Of a stretch of DNA of 64,000 bases, positions 16,765 to 25,617 are shown in pieces. Source of the DNA: Planctomycetota bacterium (GTDB taxonomy: Bacteria; Planctomycetota; Planctomycetia; Pirellulales; Lacipirellulaceae); assembly GCA_013152205.1 (NCBI GenBank), contig JAADGV010000111.1, positions 1-64,000 of the forward strand. Reading direction: 5' to 3'. Below the pieces are notes generated by a model, which was not told the origin of the DNA, did not search any database, and worked only from the letters and a program-made list of their open reading frames with translations. Each line of letters begins with the position of its first letter. Positions within the stretch are counted from its first letter, which is position 1. A program made the position numbers and the translations under genes.

Positions 16765-18597
16765 TCAGTCAATCGCAAAGTTTTCGCGCCAGTCTTCCTC
16801 TTCTTGCCACTCGGGCTGCTCAGGTTTTAGCAGCACAAAGTTATCCAAGATGAGCATGTCGATCCCGGTACGCATGAAGCAGACGTAAGCATCCTCGGGC
16901 GTGCAAACAATCGGCTCGCTTCGTACGTTGAAGCTTGTGTTTACCAAAACGGAAGAGCCGGTCAGGCCTTTGAACTGTTTCAAAATATCGTATAAATCGG
17001 GTGAGCGTTCCTCGTCGACGGTTTGGATGCGAGCAGAATAGTCGACGTGTGTAATGGCAGGCACATCCGACCGAGGCTCGTTGACCCACTCTCGCATGTC
17101 AGCTGCGCTGCGGTCGAGCGAAGACTTGATACACCGTTCGGGTCGGACCTGATCTACCATCAACATGTAGGGTGATTTGGTGATTGCCTCGAAGTATTCG
17201 TGGGCATCTTCTTCAAGCACAATTGGGGCAAACGGTCGAAAACTTTCTCGGAACTTCGTGGCTAAATTCAAAAACGATTGCATTTTCGGGCTGCGGGCGT
17301 CGGCTAAGATAGATCGGTTGCCGAGCGCTCGAGGCCCAAACTCCATCCGGCCTTGGCAGAGACCGATAACTTTTTCGTCGACTATCGCTTCGGCGATTCG
17401 TCGATTGCGATCGGGGATTTCCAGTTCCTCGTAGGGCAGGTTATTTTCGTCTAAGAAAGTTCGGATCTGGTCGCGTGGGAACGAGGGTCCCAACTGCGAA
17501 CCGCGGACGAAATCATGCTTATTGTCGGCCTTTCGAGGATTCTTTAGGATGTGATACCAGCTATAGAGGGCGGCACCTTGGGCTCCACCGGCGTCGCCTG
17601 CCGCTGGTTGGATCCAAATGTCGTCGAAGATACCCGAGCGAAGCAGCTTGCCGTTAGACACGCAATTCAGTGCCACACCACCAGCCATGCAGAGATACCG
17701 CTTGCCGGTGACCGCCCGAGCATACCGGGCGATTTTCATCATGATCTCTTCAGTAACCGTTTGGATCGATCGGGCCAAGTCCATCTCGCGTTGAGTGATG
17801 TCAGCCTCAGGGTGTCGTCGTGGCCCGCCAAACAGATCGCCAAACCGGTCGTTGGTCATGGTCAAGCCGTCTAAGTAACCGAAGTAGTCGAGATTCAGGC
17901 GAAAAGAACCATCCTCGCGGATAGAAATGAGATTCTCTTTGATCTGGTCAACATACGTTGGCTCGCCGTAGGGCGCCAAACCCATCAGCTTGTATTCACC
18001 CGAGTTGACTCTGAAGCCGGTGAAATAAGTGAATGCGCTATACAGCATCCCTAGCGAGTGGGGGAATTTATGCTCGAACAACAGCCGCATCTGGTTGCCT
18101 TCGCCGACACCAATAGCGGTGGTAGTCCATTCGCCGACACCATCGACGGTGATGATTGCAGCCTCTTCGTAGGGCGATGGAAAGAAGGCACTTGCCGCAT
18201 GTGAGTGATGATGTTCGGCCAGTTGAAAGTCTTTGGGCCTGTCATAGCCTAGCCCGGCAAGGTGTCGCTCGATCTCGTAGGCCACCCAGCCTTTTTCTTT
18301 TAGCCAGACCGGTATTGCCATGAGAAAGGATTTTAGCCCTCGCGGAGCGACCTGGGTATACGTGCTTAGTAGTCTTGTGAGTTTGGTCAGCGGTTTGTCG
18401 TAAAAAACAACGAGGTCGAGGTCGCTTTTGCCAACTTCGCCCGCTTCTAAACAGTAGCCAATCGCATGTCGCGGTAATCGCGCATCACCTTTTCTTCGCG
18501 AGAATCGCTCCTCTTGCGCAGCCGCAATGATCTCGCCATCTCGAATGAGGCAGGCGGCCGAATCATGATAGAGTGCGCTGATGCCAAGGATATTCAT
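16765..18597 (-). CDS. carbamoyltransferase (NodU/CmcH family)
   Basis: A 610-residue O-carbamoyltransferase of the NodU/CmcH/HypF-like family, which makes a carbamoyl-adenylate intermediate from carbamoyl phosphate and ATP and transfers the carbamoyl group to a hydroxyl. The N-terminal Kae1-like half begins MNILGISALYHDSAACLI and has HHHSHAASAF and ITVDGVGEW. The C-terminal half has QGRMEFGPRALGNRSI and NTSFNVRSEPIV, both diagnostic. The ATG at 18597 overlaps the TGA of the SGNH gene (ATGA), showing translational coupling; an upstream in-frame start at 18648 is thus unlikely. Confidence 0.92.
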   Translation of the reverse strand: MNILGISALYHDSAACLIRDGEIIAAAQEERFSRRKGDARLPRHAIGYCLEAGEVGKSDLDLVVFYDKPLTKLTRLLSTYTQVAPRGLKSFLMAIPVWLKEKGWVAYEIERHLAGLGYDRPKDFQLAEHHHSHAASAFFPSPYEEAAIITVDGVGEWTTTAIGVGEGNQMRLLFEHKFPHSLGMLYSAFTYFTGFRVNSGEYKLMGLAPYGEPTYVDQIKENLISIREDGSFRLNLDYFGYLDGLTMTNDRFGDLFGGPRRHPEADITQREMDLARSIQTVTEEIMMKIARYARAVTGKRYLCMAGGVALNCVSNGKLLRSGIFDDIWIQPAAGDAGGAQGAALYSWYHILKNPRKADNKHDFVRGSQLGPSFPRDQIRTFLDENNLPYEELEIPDRNRRIAEAIVDEKVIGLCQGRMEFGPRALGNRSILADARSPKMQSFLNLATKFRESFRPFAPIVLEEDAHEYFEAITKSPYMLMVDQVRPERCIKSSLDRSAADMREWVNEPRSDVPAITHVDYSARIQTVDEERSPDLYDILKQFKGLTGSSVLVNTSFNVRSEPIVCTPEDAYVCFMRTGIDMLILDNFVLLKPEQPEWQEEEDWRENFAID

Positions 18598-20039
18598 TTG
18601 GATTCTTCTCCCTCCTCTTCCGACGTGACAAGCGACCGACTTGTCCACTCACGAAATACATCGCTCTGATGTTTGATCCGCTCTTCTAAATACTTGGAAT
18701 AGATTTGATGCCCCAGAATGTGTAGATGACATACATCGTGGTAAAGTTTGTCTGTATCGCCTTGCCCTTGGAATAACCCGGCGGAATATCCGACTGCAAA
18801 GCCCTGCTGTTCGAGCGCGGCGCGGAGTCTCTCCAGATCCTGCTCTTCTTTTTGTGGGATAGTTTCGGTTATTCCGGCGACGCGGCTCGGAAGGATTTCT
18901 ACGAGTACGTCGCACCCCGCATCGCGGAGTTTCTCAGCCAGTCTTACGTAGGCGGCAATGCCCTCGACGCCCTGTTCCTGCCGTTGATCGTCCGGCATCC
19001 GTTTTCGACTTGTGCTACTTCGCCAAATTAGATGTTGGAGAACCTCATCGAGTGCCATTCGCGGAGGGGCATCGACGGTGAAGTAGGGAAGGCCCGTTAG
19101 CTTGGCTAAACCGCGGTAGATATCGCCGATGGGAAGGCAAATGACCGCAATGTCGGCATCGAACGTGCCGAATCGTTCGATGTAACCTAGCTCATTGAAA
19201 GGGCCCCAGGCGTTCACCCCGATGTTTAGCACCTCGACCTTGTTCTCGCCGTACTGTTCGTCGAAACTCTGAGCCATGCGCCGAGCATAGAGTTTTGACT
19301 GATCGACGTAGCTGCCACCCCATAGTGTCGAATCGCCTATCATCAGGATGCGAAAAACGCCCGCAGCTTTTTCGGGCTCGATTTTTGGAGCGCGCATCCC
19401 ATACTGGTTGGTTTCGACAAGTCCCCCGCTACGATAGACGGATTGATTCGGGCCAGGGTAGTAGCCTGCTCGCATATCTTGCACGTAAAGGATTGGGGTT
19501 CCGTAGCCGAGTATGCGAAGCAAAATTTCTGCCGAGACCAGCATCGCCGCCAGCAAGACAGCAATCCCTACCCAACTTCGCCCTCCCTTGGCATCGATGG
19601 TTTCAGTTGCAAACAGGGCACGGATGTGGCGAACCTTACGTCGGTCGTGGTCTACGGGCAGCCAAAAGGTTTGTGAGTCGCCATCGCGTAGATGAAGCTT
19701 ATCTCGTCCAGTGATCCAAGAAACCAGGTGGGCTATGGTGAATCCAATCAGATAGACAGGGACCAGTAGCACAATTCCCAGCCCCCAGCCAATGCTTCGC
19801 CCCAAAGCAGCAAAAAACTGGCCAACGCCAGTACGCCCCCTCTGCGAACCTAACGTGACCACGCCAATGATCGTGGTAATTGTCCAGATAACGATTCCTA
19901 GAGTGTGCCACCCCAAGGCGAACACAACACCACCCGCTATCACGCCAACTAGCGTCTTGATTGCAGCACCTAACAGACTGTGCTCAGCAGTCTCGGTTTC
20001 ATAGTGAAACCATTTGGTGTCCTTGACTAGATTGGCCAA
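18594..20039 (-). CDS. membrane SGNH/GDSL hydrolase-like protein
   Basis: A 481-residue protein. The N-terminal 180 residues hold about four hydrophobic segments (LVGVIAGGVVFALGWHTLGI; GWGLGIVLLVPVYLIGFTI; WVGIAVLLAAMLVSAEILL). The rest resembles an SGNH hydrolase: ILMIGDSTLWGG is block I with the nucleophile Ser, and DVCHLHILGHQIYSKYL is block V, although the classical D-x-x-H is loosely spaced. Such proteins often de- or acetylate sugars. It has a TTG start (20039) with a gaggaaaggga ribosome binding site seven bases upstream. It is the first gene of the operon continuing to the carbamoyltransferase, DUF5989 and epimerase genes. Confidence 0.75.
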   Translation of the reverse strand: MANLVKDTKWFHYETETAEHSLLGAAIKTLVGVIAGGVVFALGWHTLGIVIWTITTIIGVVTLGSQRGRTGVGQFFAALGRSIGWGLGIVLLVPVYLIGFTIAHLVSWITGRDKLHLRDGDSQTFWLPVDHDRRKVRHIRALFATETIDAKGGRSWVGIAVLLAAMLVSAEILLRILGYGTPILYVQDMRAGYYPGPNQSVYRSGGLVETNQYGMRAPKIEPEKAAGVFRILMIGDSTLWGGSYVDQSKLYARRMAQSFDEQYGENKVEVLNIGVNAWGPFNELGYIERFGTFDADIAVICLPIGDIYRGLAKLTGLPYFTVDAPPRMALDEVLQHLIWRSSTSRKRMPDDQRQEQGVEGIAAYVRLAEKLRDAGCDVLVEILPSRVAGITETIPQKEEQDLERLRAALEQQGFAVGYSAGLFQGQGDTDKLYHDVCHLHILGHQIYSKYLEERIKHQSDVFREWTSRSLVTSEEEGEESK

Positions 20040-20844
20040 ACTTCGTCCCTTTCCTCAAAAAGGCAGGTCAAAAAATTGAATCGTGTGCCTACGAGAAACG
20101 TGTTGAAAATATTAACGAACCGCAACTTGGCTTGAGAAAAGTCTGCTTGCCGATTGGATGGAAAAATCCAAGGTGGATATTGGCAAGACGTATGTCAAAC
20201 TGGCTCCGCACAAGTAACTAAATTGACACGGGCGAACATTCGAGTGCTTGAGCGTATGATCGTAAACAGTCTACCCACCAAAGGTGGTGATAAGCTCTTC
20301 AGTGTACTCAAGCAAACTTTGAATCGTCAAGCAAACGCAGGAGGACAGGGCCTTTCTGTGGGGTGCTATAAGGGGTTGTAGCGATTAGAGGAATCGTGCG
20401 TCATGATCGCAAATTTTGAACCCTGCTAGACTCGCGGTAGCCAAAGAATTGGCGGATAGCGGTTCAAGGCATTTGTTCGCATCAAAGGGGAAACAGCCAC
20501 AAATACTACAAAAAAGTCGTCGAAAGACGCCTTCCGCAATCGCAGATCACCGACTTTGCAATCGTCCTGCCTCATCACGTAGGCATGCGAATCACATCGC
20601 AAAAAACGACAGTAAGCAATCCAGTAGCTTCGAAATACTCGTAAACTGTTTCAATCAAAGTGTTTATCGCAATTTCCAGGTGCATATTCGTCGTTGCCGC
20701 AAAGGTGGATTGGCGGAGAGTACCGATCTGGCAAAGACATGTAGGTTGGCGCAGGAGTAGATTATCGGTTCTGGGAAAAGTTCTTTATCTTGGTCTCTTC
20801 AGAAAAATTAGTGACTGATTTTTTTCTTTAGGGGAATTGGAATT
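20040..20844. other. 805-base gap, repeat remnants only
   Basis: No convincing gene was found. Open frames here are short with no family resemblance, and one of them is simply a translation of the repeat remnant at 20525-20569. The stretch probably contains decayed sequence and the promoters of the divergent SGNH operon and sialidase-like gene. Confidence 0.55.
20525..20569. repeat. degraded copy of the 1107-1230 repeat
   Basis: Forty of 45 bases match positions 1185-1229 in the same orientation; the shared 3' part includes cgactttgcaatcgtcctg. The left arm of the inverted repeat is missing here, so this is a partial copy. Confidence 0.75.
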
Positions 20845-21942
20845 GTGGTGATAAAAATTATCGACGAGGGGATCCTGTCTTTCGACAAAAGGCACGGTGC
20901 TTTCATGCCATCAATCACCCAGTTGAGCGATGGTTTGCTCATTGGCTGTCAGAACGTCGGTAGCGATCTGGCATCTGGCGATCATCGTATTGAGATATTG
21001 AGAACCACTGATCATGGTAAGACCTGGCAGAACCAAGGCAGCATCCACTCGGACGATGATCCACGTTGGGCTTATCGAATAGCCGACATTGCGGAGTCGG
21101 CTGATGGGCGGTTGTTGTTGACGGCGTCGAGATTCGAAAACACCGACAAGTTGCTGTTCGACCCTGAGACCGAATCGCTTCAACGCCCCGAGCTGCTACT
21201 GTTTTGGTCGGAGGATCGCGGCAACACGTGGTTAGATCCCGTAGTGGTTCCCGTCGACTTGCCGGCAGAAAAATACACTTGGAACAAAGCGGGGCGACTG
21301 CTTCAGTTTTCTGAAATTCGTTGGATGTATACGTTTGAAACCTGGAAACCAGAAGGCTACTTGGGGCCACCCGACCAGAAAGCAGCAGCGGTGTTTTCTA
21401 GTGACCAAGGACAAACTTGGGGCGAGCTGACCACGATTGCCGACGACCCGACCGGCGAATTGCTCTGGTGGGATCTAGCGAATACTCGGCTGGTGGATGG
21501 ACGTGCCTACGTCATGTTGTGGACACACCGTTATGGGACAAAAGAAGATCTGGCCGTTCATTGGGTAGTATCCGACGACGAAGGACGCAGTTGGTCGGAG
21601 CCTCAACCAACAAATTTGATGGGGCAAGTCTGCTGCCCTATTGCTCTGCCCGATGGACGAGTTGCAGCGATTTACAACGACCGTCACGAACCCCAAGGCA
21701 TTCGTTTTGCCATTAGCGAAGATCTTGCGACATTCGACTTGGAGCATCAAGTCACGGTATTCGATGCCAAGCAGGAAGCTTCGCTTGGCCAGGCGAAGCA
21801 CGAGAACTTTCTAGCCGAACATCAGTTGATAGGCTTTGGCAAACCCCAAGGTATCTTGCTCGACAACGGCGACCTATTGGGCTGCTACTGGTGTACGGCA
21901 TCTGGGGTGACCCACACCCGTTGGGTGCGGATACGAATTTGA
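20845..21942 (+). CDS. sialidase-like BNR-repeat protein
   Basis: A 365-residue six-bladed beta-propeller of the sialidase/neuraminidase superfamily. At least four Asp-box motifs (S-x-D-x-G-x-T-W type) are seen: TTDHGKTW, SEDRGNTW, SSDQGQTW and SDDEGRSW. There is no signal peptide in the predicted N-terminus (VIKIIDEGILSFDKR), so it is probably cytoplasmic. True sialidase arginine-triad residues cannot be confirmed by eye; a glycan hydrolase or uncharacterised sugar-binding propeller is possible. It starts with tandem GTG codons after an aggggaa site. A palindromic repeat begins two bases after the stop. Confidence 0.8.
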   Translation: MVIKIIDEGILSFDKRHGAFMPSITQLSDGLLIGCQNVGSDLASGDHRIEILRTTDHGKTWQNQGSIHSDDDPRWAYRIADIAESADGRLLLTASRFENTDKLLFDPETESLQRPELLLFWSEDRGNTWLDPVVVPVDLPAEKYTWNKAGRLLQFSEIRWMYTFETWKPEGYLGPPDQKAAAVFSSDQGQTWGELTTIADDPTGELLWWDLANTRLVDGRAYVMLWTHRYGTKEDLAVHWVVSDDEGRSWSEPQPTNLMGQVCCPIALPDGRVAAIYNDRHEPQGIRFAISEDLATFDLEHQVTVFDAKQEASLGQAKHENFLAEHQLIGFGKPQGILLDNGDLLGCYWCTASGVTHTRWVRIRI

Positions 21943-21943
21943 T

Positions 21944-22024
21944 CACTCCCGACCCAGAGGACCGGGCATATATTCCGACCAGGATGGTCGGGCTATATGG
22001 CCCCACCGTTTCGGTGGGGCGAAA
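21944..22024. repeat. palindromic repeat, possible terminator
   Basis: It contains gccccaccg-ttt-cggtggggc (about 21999-22020) and two further small hairpins around gaccaggatggtc and the gacccagaggaccgggc segment. The reverse complement matches 53811-53865 closely, apart from an internal deletion of about 25 bases in that copy. It begins two bases after the sialidase-like stop, so it may double as a transcription terminator. Confidence 0.75.
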
Positions 22025-22219
22025 CACCCAAGTTCCGGTTACCTGTCTTGTGGCGATTATGCGAGCCACTCTCGAAGCATGCAGGCGTCACCCGAATATA
22101 CAATTAGGGCTAACACATCGTATGCAATATCGTTATTAGACGCACGGTTTCTAGCGTCCTATACTTTGCTGAGGCTATTGATAAGAACGTTGATTCATGC
22201 AAAGCAAAGGGGCAAAATT

Positions 22220-22552
22220 ATGACATTGGACACGAGTGAGAATGGGGCCATCTATTCCAATCTCGCAGCCGACCCAGATTTTGGGGAATTGGTGGAAATG
22301 TATGTGGAGGAGATGGACGACCGCATTACGGTGTTGCAGGAATCGCATGATTGCGGCGACCAAGAAAAATTGAGAACCGCAGCCCACCAGATGAAAGGTG
22401 CCGCCGGTAGCTATGGCTTTGAACAATTGACACCGTTGGCAGCGACCCTAGAGTATTCGGTGCGAGACAATAAGCCCGAGGAAACGATCCTCGAATCGTT
22501 GCGGGCATTAATCAGTGCTTGTCGCCAAGTACGTGCTGGAACCCCCGATTGA
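22220..22552 (+). CDS. histidine phosphotransfer (Hpt) domain protein
   Basis: A free-standing Hpt domain of 110 residues. The phospho-accepting histidine is in AAHQMKGAAGSYGF (H-x-x-K-G), about residue 55, on a four-helix bundle with the usual length. No histidine kinase or response regulator gene adjoins it, so it is an orphan phosphorelay intermediate. I start at 22220 (MTLDTSENG), because a ggggcaa site lies upstream and the preceding in-frame codons are non-homologous. Confidence 0.85.
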   Translation: MTLDTSENGAIYSNLAADPDFGELVEMYVEEMDDRITVLQESHDCGDQEKLRTAAHQMKGAAGSYGFEQLTPLAATLEYSVRDNKPEETILESLRALISACRQVRAGTPD

Positions 22553-22594
22553 TTTTCCTGGTTCCTCTTTTCACGTTGCAGAACGTGGTGAATT

Positions 22595-22658
22595 CACTAG
22601 CCCGACGCGCTAGCGAGGGATTTCTCGTAAAATCTCTTGCTAGCGCGTCGGGCTAGTG
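22595..22658. repeat. perfect 20-bp inverted repeat
   Basis: The 20-base arms cactagcccgacgcgctagc (22595-22614) and gctagcgcgtcgggctagtg (22639-22658) are exactly complementary, with a 24-base loop. It lies between the Hpt gene and the aldose epimerase gene and could fold into a strong stem. It may terminate transcription, but it lacks a U-run, so a mobile repeat (REP-like) is more likely. Confidence 0.85.
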
Positions 22659-22734
22659 TTATATGTCGGACTTACGTTGCGCTTTTTCTGAACGCACCAT
22701 GGGTATGCGCCTCGTGCTAATCCAGGAGATGAAG

Positions 22735-23844
22735 ATGAAATCGTTGCTTGTTCTTTTTGTCGTCGGGCTTCTTATCGCTTGTCGGCCAGCAGGCGCCGAA
22801 GTCACGGTCGACGACTTCGATAGTGTTCAGCTATTCACGCTGACCAACGATCAAGGGATGACCGTCAAAGTGACCAACTTTGGAGCGATCATAACTACGA
22901 TAATGGTGCCGGATCGCAATGGCAAAATGGCCGACATCGCTTTGGGGTACGATACGGTCGAGGGATATATCAACGCCATCGATAGACCCTATTTTGGCGC
23001 CATTGTCGGACGCTACGGAAATCGCATCGCCAAGGGCCAATTTACGCTTGAAGGCGAAACCTACACGCTTGCAACCAACAATGGAGAAAACCATCTTCAC
23101 GGCGGCAATTTTGGGTTTGATAAAGTTGTGTGGGATGCCAAGCCGGTTTCTGCCGTCGGCTGGAGCGGCGTCGAACTAAACTACCTCGCTAGAGACGGCG
23201 AAGAAGGGTATCCGGGCAACTTGAAAGTCAGAGTGCTCTACAAGCTTGCTGACAACAACAAACTGACCGTCGAATACCACGCCACCACCGACAAGGCAAC
23301 GCCGATCAACCTGACTCAACACACCTATTTTAATCTGAAGGGTGAAGGAGAAGGCTCGATCCTCGATCACGAGCTATTTCTGAATGCGAAAGAATATACG
23401 CCGGTCGATGCAGGCGCCATCCCGACCGGCGAACTAGCACCAGTCGAAGGCACCCCATTTGACTTCACTACCCCTAAGACCATCGGTCGAGACATCGGGC
23501 AAGACCATCAGCAGCTTGAACTTGGTTTGGGATACGATCACAATTTTGTGTTGCAAGGCGACAAGGGTACCATGAAATTAGCGGCTCGCGTTTACGAGCC
23601 GACCAGTGGTCGCGTCATGGAAGTCCATACCGAAGAGCCCGGCATTCAGTTTTATTGCGGCAACTTTCTAGATGGAACCTTGAAGGGGAAATCGGGCAAA
23701 CCTTACGTCCACCGTGGCGGCTTTTGTCTGGAAACGCAACACTACCCCGATAGCCCCAATCAACCGAAGTTCCCCTCAACCATTCTTCGCCCTGGCAAGC
23801 AATACAAAACAAAAACCGTGTTTACATTCTCGACTAAAAAATAG
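22735..23844 (+). CDS. secreted aldose 1-epimerase (mutarotase)
   Basis: A galactose mutarotase-type enzyme of about 369 residues. A signal peptide (MKSLLVLFVVGLLIACRPAGA) sends it out of the cytoplasm. Signatures include VTNFGAIITTIMVP, YFGAIVGRYGNRIAKG, NNGENHLHGG (first catalytic His), TPINLTQHTYFNL (second His) and EPGIQFYCGNFLDG, with the general base Glu. It interconverts alpha- and beta-anomers of aldoses. The ATG at 22735 is six bases after aggag; the ATG at 22729 is too close to it. Confidence 0.92.
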   Translation: MKSLLVLFVVGLLIACRPAGAEVTVDDFDSVQLFTLTNDQGMTVKVTNFGAIITTIMVPDRNGKMADIALGYDTVEGYINAIDRPYFGAIVGRYGNRIAKGQFTLEGETYTLATNNGENHLHGGNFGFDKVVWDAKPVSAVGWSGVELNYLARDGEEGYPGNLKVRVLYKLADNNKLTVEYHATTDKATPINLTQHTYFNLKGEGEGSILDHELFLNAKEYTPVDAGAIPTGELAPVEGTPFDFTTPKTIGRDIGQDHQQLELGLGYDHNFVLQGDKGTMKLAARVYEPTSGRVMEVHTEEPGIQFYCGNFLDGTLKGKSGKPYVHRGGFCLETQHYPDSPNQPKFPSTILRPGKQYKTKTVFTFSTKK

Positions 23845-24047
23845 TCTTCTTAACTTTTCCCTCGGTGTGGCTCTGCAAAACAAACCCATAAAAGCTTGCT
23901 TTCTTGACACGCTTTTTTGTTGCGGCCAAAGAACGCGCTGTGTCCTCGGTGGTATCCTCATTTCACCTTGACTTCTATTGCTGGCTTCTTTCTATGTGTC
24001 TGTCGCACGTTGTGATCCAAGCTTTTTTTGTCGAAAGCATCTGACGT

Positions 24048-24079
24048 ATCTGTGTTCATCCGTGTCCATCTGTGGTTTC
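24048..24079. repeat. tgttcatccgtgtccatctgtgg repeat arm
   Basis: About 29 of 32 bases match 60409-60440 in the same orientation. It overlaps the stop codon and last codons of the gene at 24056-25519, so the repeat has been incorporated into a coding sequence. Confidence 0.75.
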
Positions 24080-25519
24080 TTTTTTATTTGGCAAAACGTC
24101 CTCGGTTGAATTTGCTTTGTCCGGTCGCTGTTCGATTTGCATGAGTTGCACGACCTTCGCCGCGCAGGCGTCAGTCAACCGTTCCAGGCAGCCAGGCTGA
24201 AAGGGGGAAATTCTTGACTGGTAGGAACCGCCGTCATAGGTGTCCGCAGGCGGCACATAGCCGACGTAGCCGTTGGCGACGTTGGTCACCGCCACGGCGA
24301 ATTTTGTGAACTTTCGGCGCAACTCGGTTTGAAAGCCGCTATTTGCCTCGGTCGGCGTGAAAACCAAGAAAGCGTCGCCCAATTGCCACAGCCAAACCGG
24401 TATGTGCGCCTTGCGACCGTGGTCGAACCGTCGACAAAGGGCCGCCATCCGCTCAAGCCGCTCTAGTTCGACCCGATCGCTGCACGTATCAAGTTGGCTA
24501 AGGAGATTTTCGGGCAGGAGTTCGTCTTTGAGGGGCAGATCGACCGCAAACTGCTCGACGCGTAAAACGGTTGAAACATCGTGCGGCACACGACGCCAGC
24601 TAGCCAGCGGTGCGCCCGAATCTTCGACCCCTTCGAATCGCAAGGCAGTGCCAGCCGGCAACATGCCCTCCAACGCCGAGAGTGCCGCGTAGCCCAGTTG
24701 GCGACCATTGCGGTCGGCCACGTCGGTATCGGCTACATACTGCTCGCGCGGTGCTAGTTCGGCTGAAGCCCCATGAAGAAAAAGACAGGGCGCGTCGCAG
24801 GTGACCGTCTCGACCGTCTCGCGCATCGCGCCAACGTAGTCGGGCGAAATGAGTCGGTTGCGACCGCCGAGAGTGGTCGGGTGGCATGCGTAGTTGACAA
24901 TCGTGGCCAAAATGGTTCCCTGCATGTCCGTGACGCGACCAAACAAGAGTGTATCGTCTGCCACAACATGCGGATTGTAGCCACAGGCGATTCCGCTTCC
25001 ATCGGGAGAAAGGAAGTCGCGGTTGCGTGCCAAGTCGCAGCGACCGGTTGTCCACGTCAAGCGGGCCGGCGCAACGCTTGCCAGAGCCCGGCGAGCCACG
25101 TCAATCGTCGCCTCGCGCAATTGCAATAGGTACGGCTCGATTTTCTCTCCGCCCGGTCGGTCGGCTTGCTCCCTCGACGTCGAGGGGCCCGAGTGCGTGT
25201 GAGACAGGGTGATCACCAGTCTCGCCTCGTCGAGCCCGAGCGTCTCGAGAACTGCGGAACGTACGAATAGTTCGTCTTCAGCCAACCGCCACCAGCCCAG
25301 ATCGAGCTGAATGAGCACCAGTGGCTCACCATCGCATGTTGGTTCTAGCGCCAATGCCGTAGCCATCAAGTTGCGATGTACGCCTTCGGCCCTATCGTGC
25401 TGCGCACAGCCCCACATCCTCGAGTAGATACCCACAGGCGGTGTAATATCGGATCGGGCGACGCCAATGCGGCCTTCAAAACTGGGGTGATGCTCCTGGT
25501 GCTCGGGCGTCTGCGTCAT
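24056..25519 (-). CDS. neutral ceramidase-like N-terminal domain protein
   Basis: A 487-residue protein of the neutral/alkaline ceramidase-like superfamily. Visible elements are GVARSDITPPVG at the start, a TLSHTHSGPS motif (zinc-ligand histidines), IVNYACHPTTLG and FLHGASAELAPRE. There is no signal peptide, so it is cytoplasmic or non-classically located, unlike classical ceramidases. True lipid substrate is unknown; in planctomycetes such proteins occur in sugar clusters. The last seven residues (ETTDGHG) and stop derive from the repeat at 24048-24079, so the original end may have been elsewhere. It lies 98 bases downstream of the enolase-superfamily gene and may be co-transcribed. Confidence 0.75.
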   Translation of the reverse strand: MTQTPEHQEHHPSFEGRIGVARSDITPPVGIYSRMWGCAQHDRAEGVHRNLMATALALEPTCDGEPLVLIQLDLGWWRLAEDELFVRSAVLETLGLDEARLVITLSHTHSGPSTSREQADRPGGEKIEPYLLQLREATIDVARRALASVAPARLTWTTGRCDLARNRDFLSPDGSGIACGYNPHVVADDTLLFGRVTDMQGTILATIVNYACHPTTLGGRNRLISPDYVGAMRETVETVTCDAPCLFLHGASAELAPREQYVADTDVADRNGRQLGYAALSALEGMLPAGTALRFEGVEDSGAPLASWRRVPHDVSTVLRVEQFAVDLPLKDELLPENLLSQLDTCSDRVELERLERMAALCRRFDHGRKAHIPVWLWQLGDAFLVFTPTEANSGFQTELRRKFTKFAVAVTNVANGYVGYVPPADTYDGGSYQSRISPFQPGCLERLTDACAAKVVQLMQIEQRPDKANSTEDVLPNKKETTDGHG

Positions 25520-25617
25520 GGTTGTTTCTCTTGGTGACAGAGATATAGCTGTTAGCGGTTAGCCATTAGCAGTTGGGCAGAGGGAAATTGGTTCCATGCC
25601 GCTGCTTAACTTGCCCA

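Noticed and set aside
20154-20381. An open frame of about 75 residues in the 20-kb gap
   Set aside because: No recognisable family, no clear ribosome binding site, and it lies in a decayed-looking, repeat-rich gap.
20416-20760. An open frame of about 114 residues
   Set aside because: Part of its translation is simply the repeat copy at 20525-20569, matching the non-coding repeat frame at 1064-1246.
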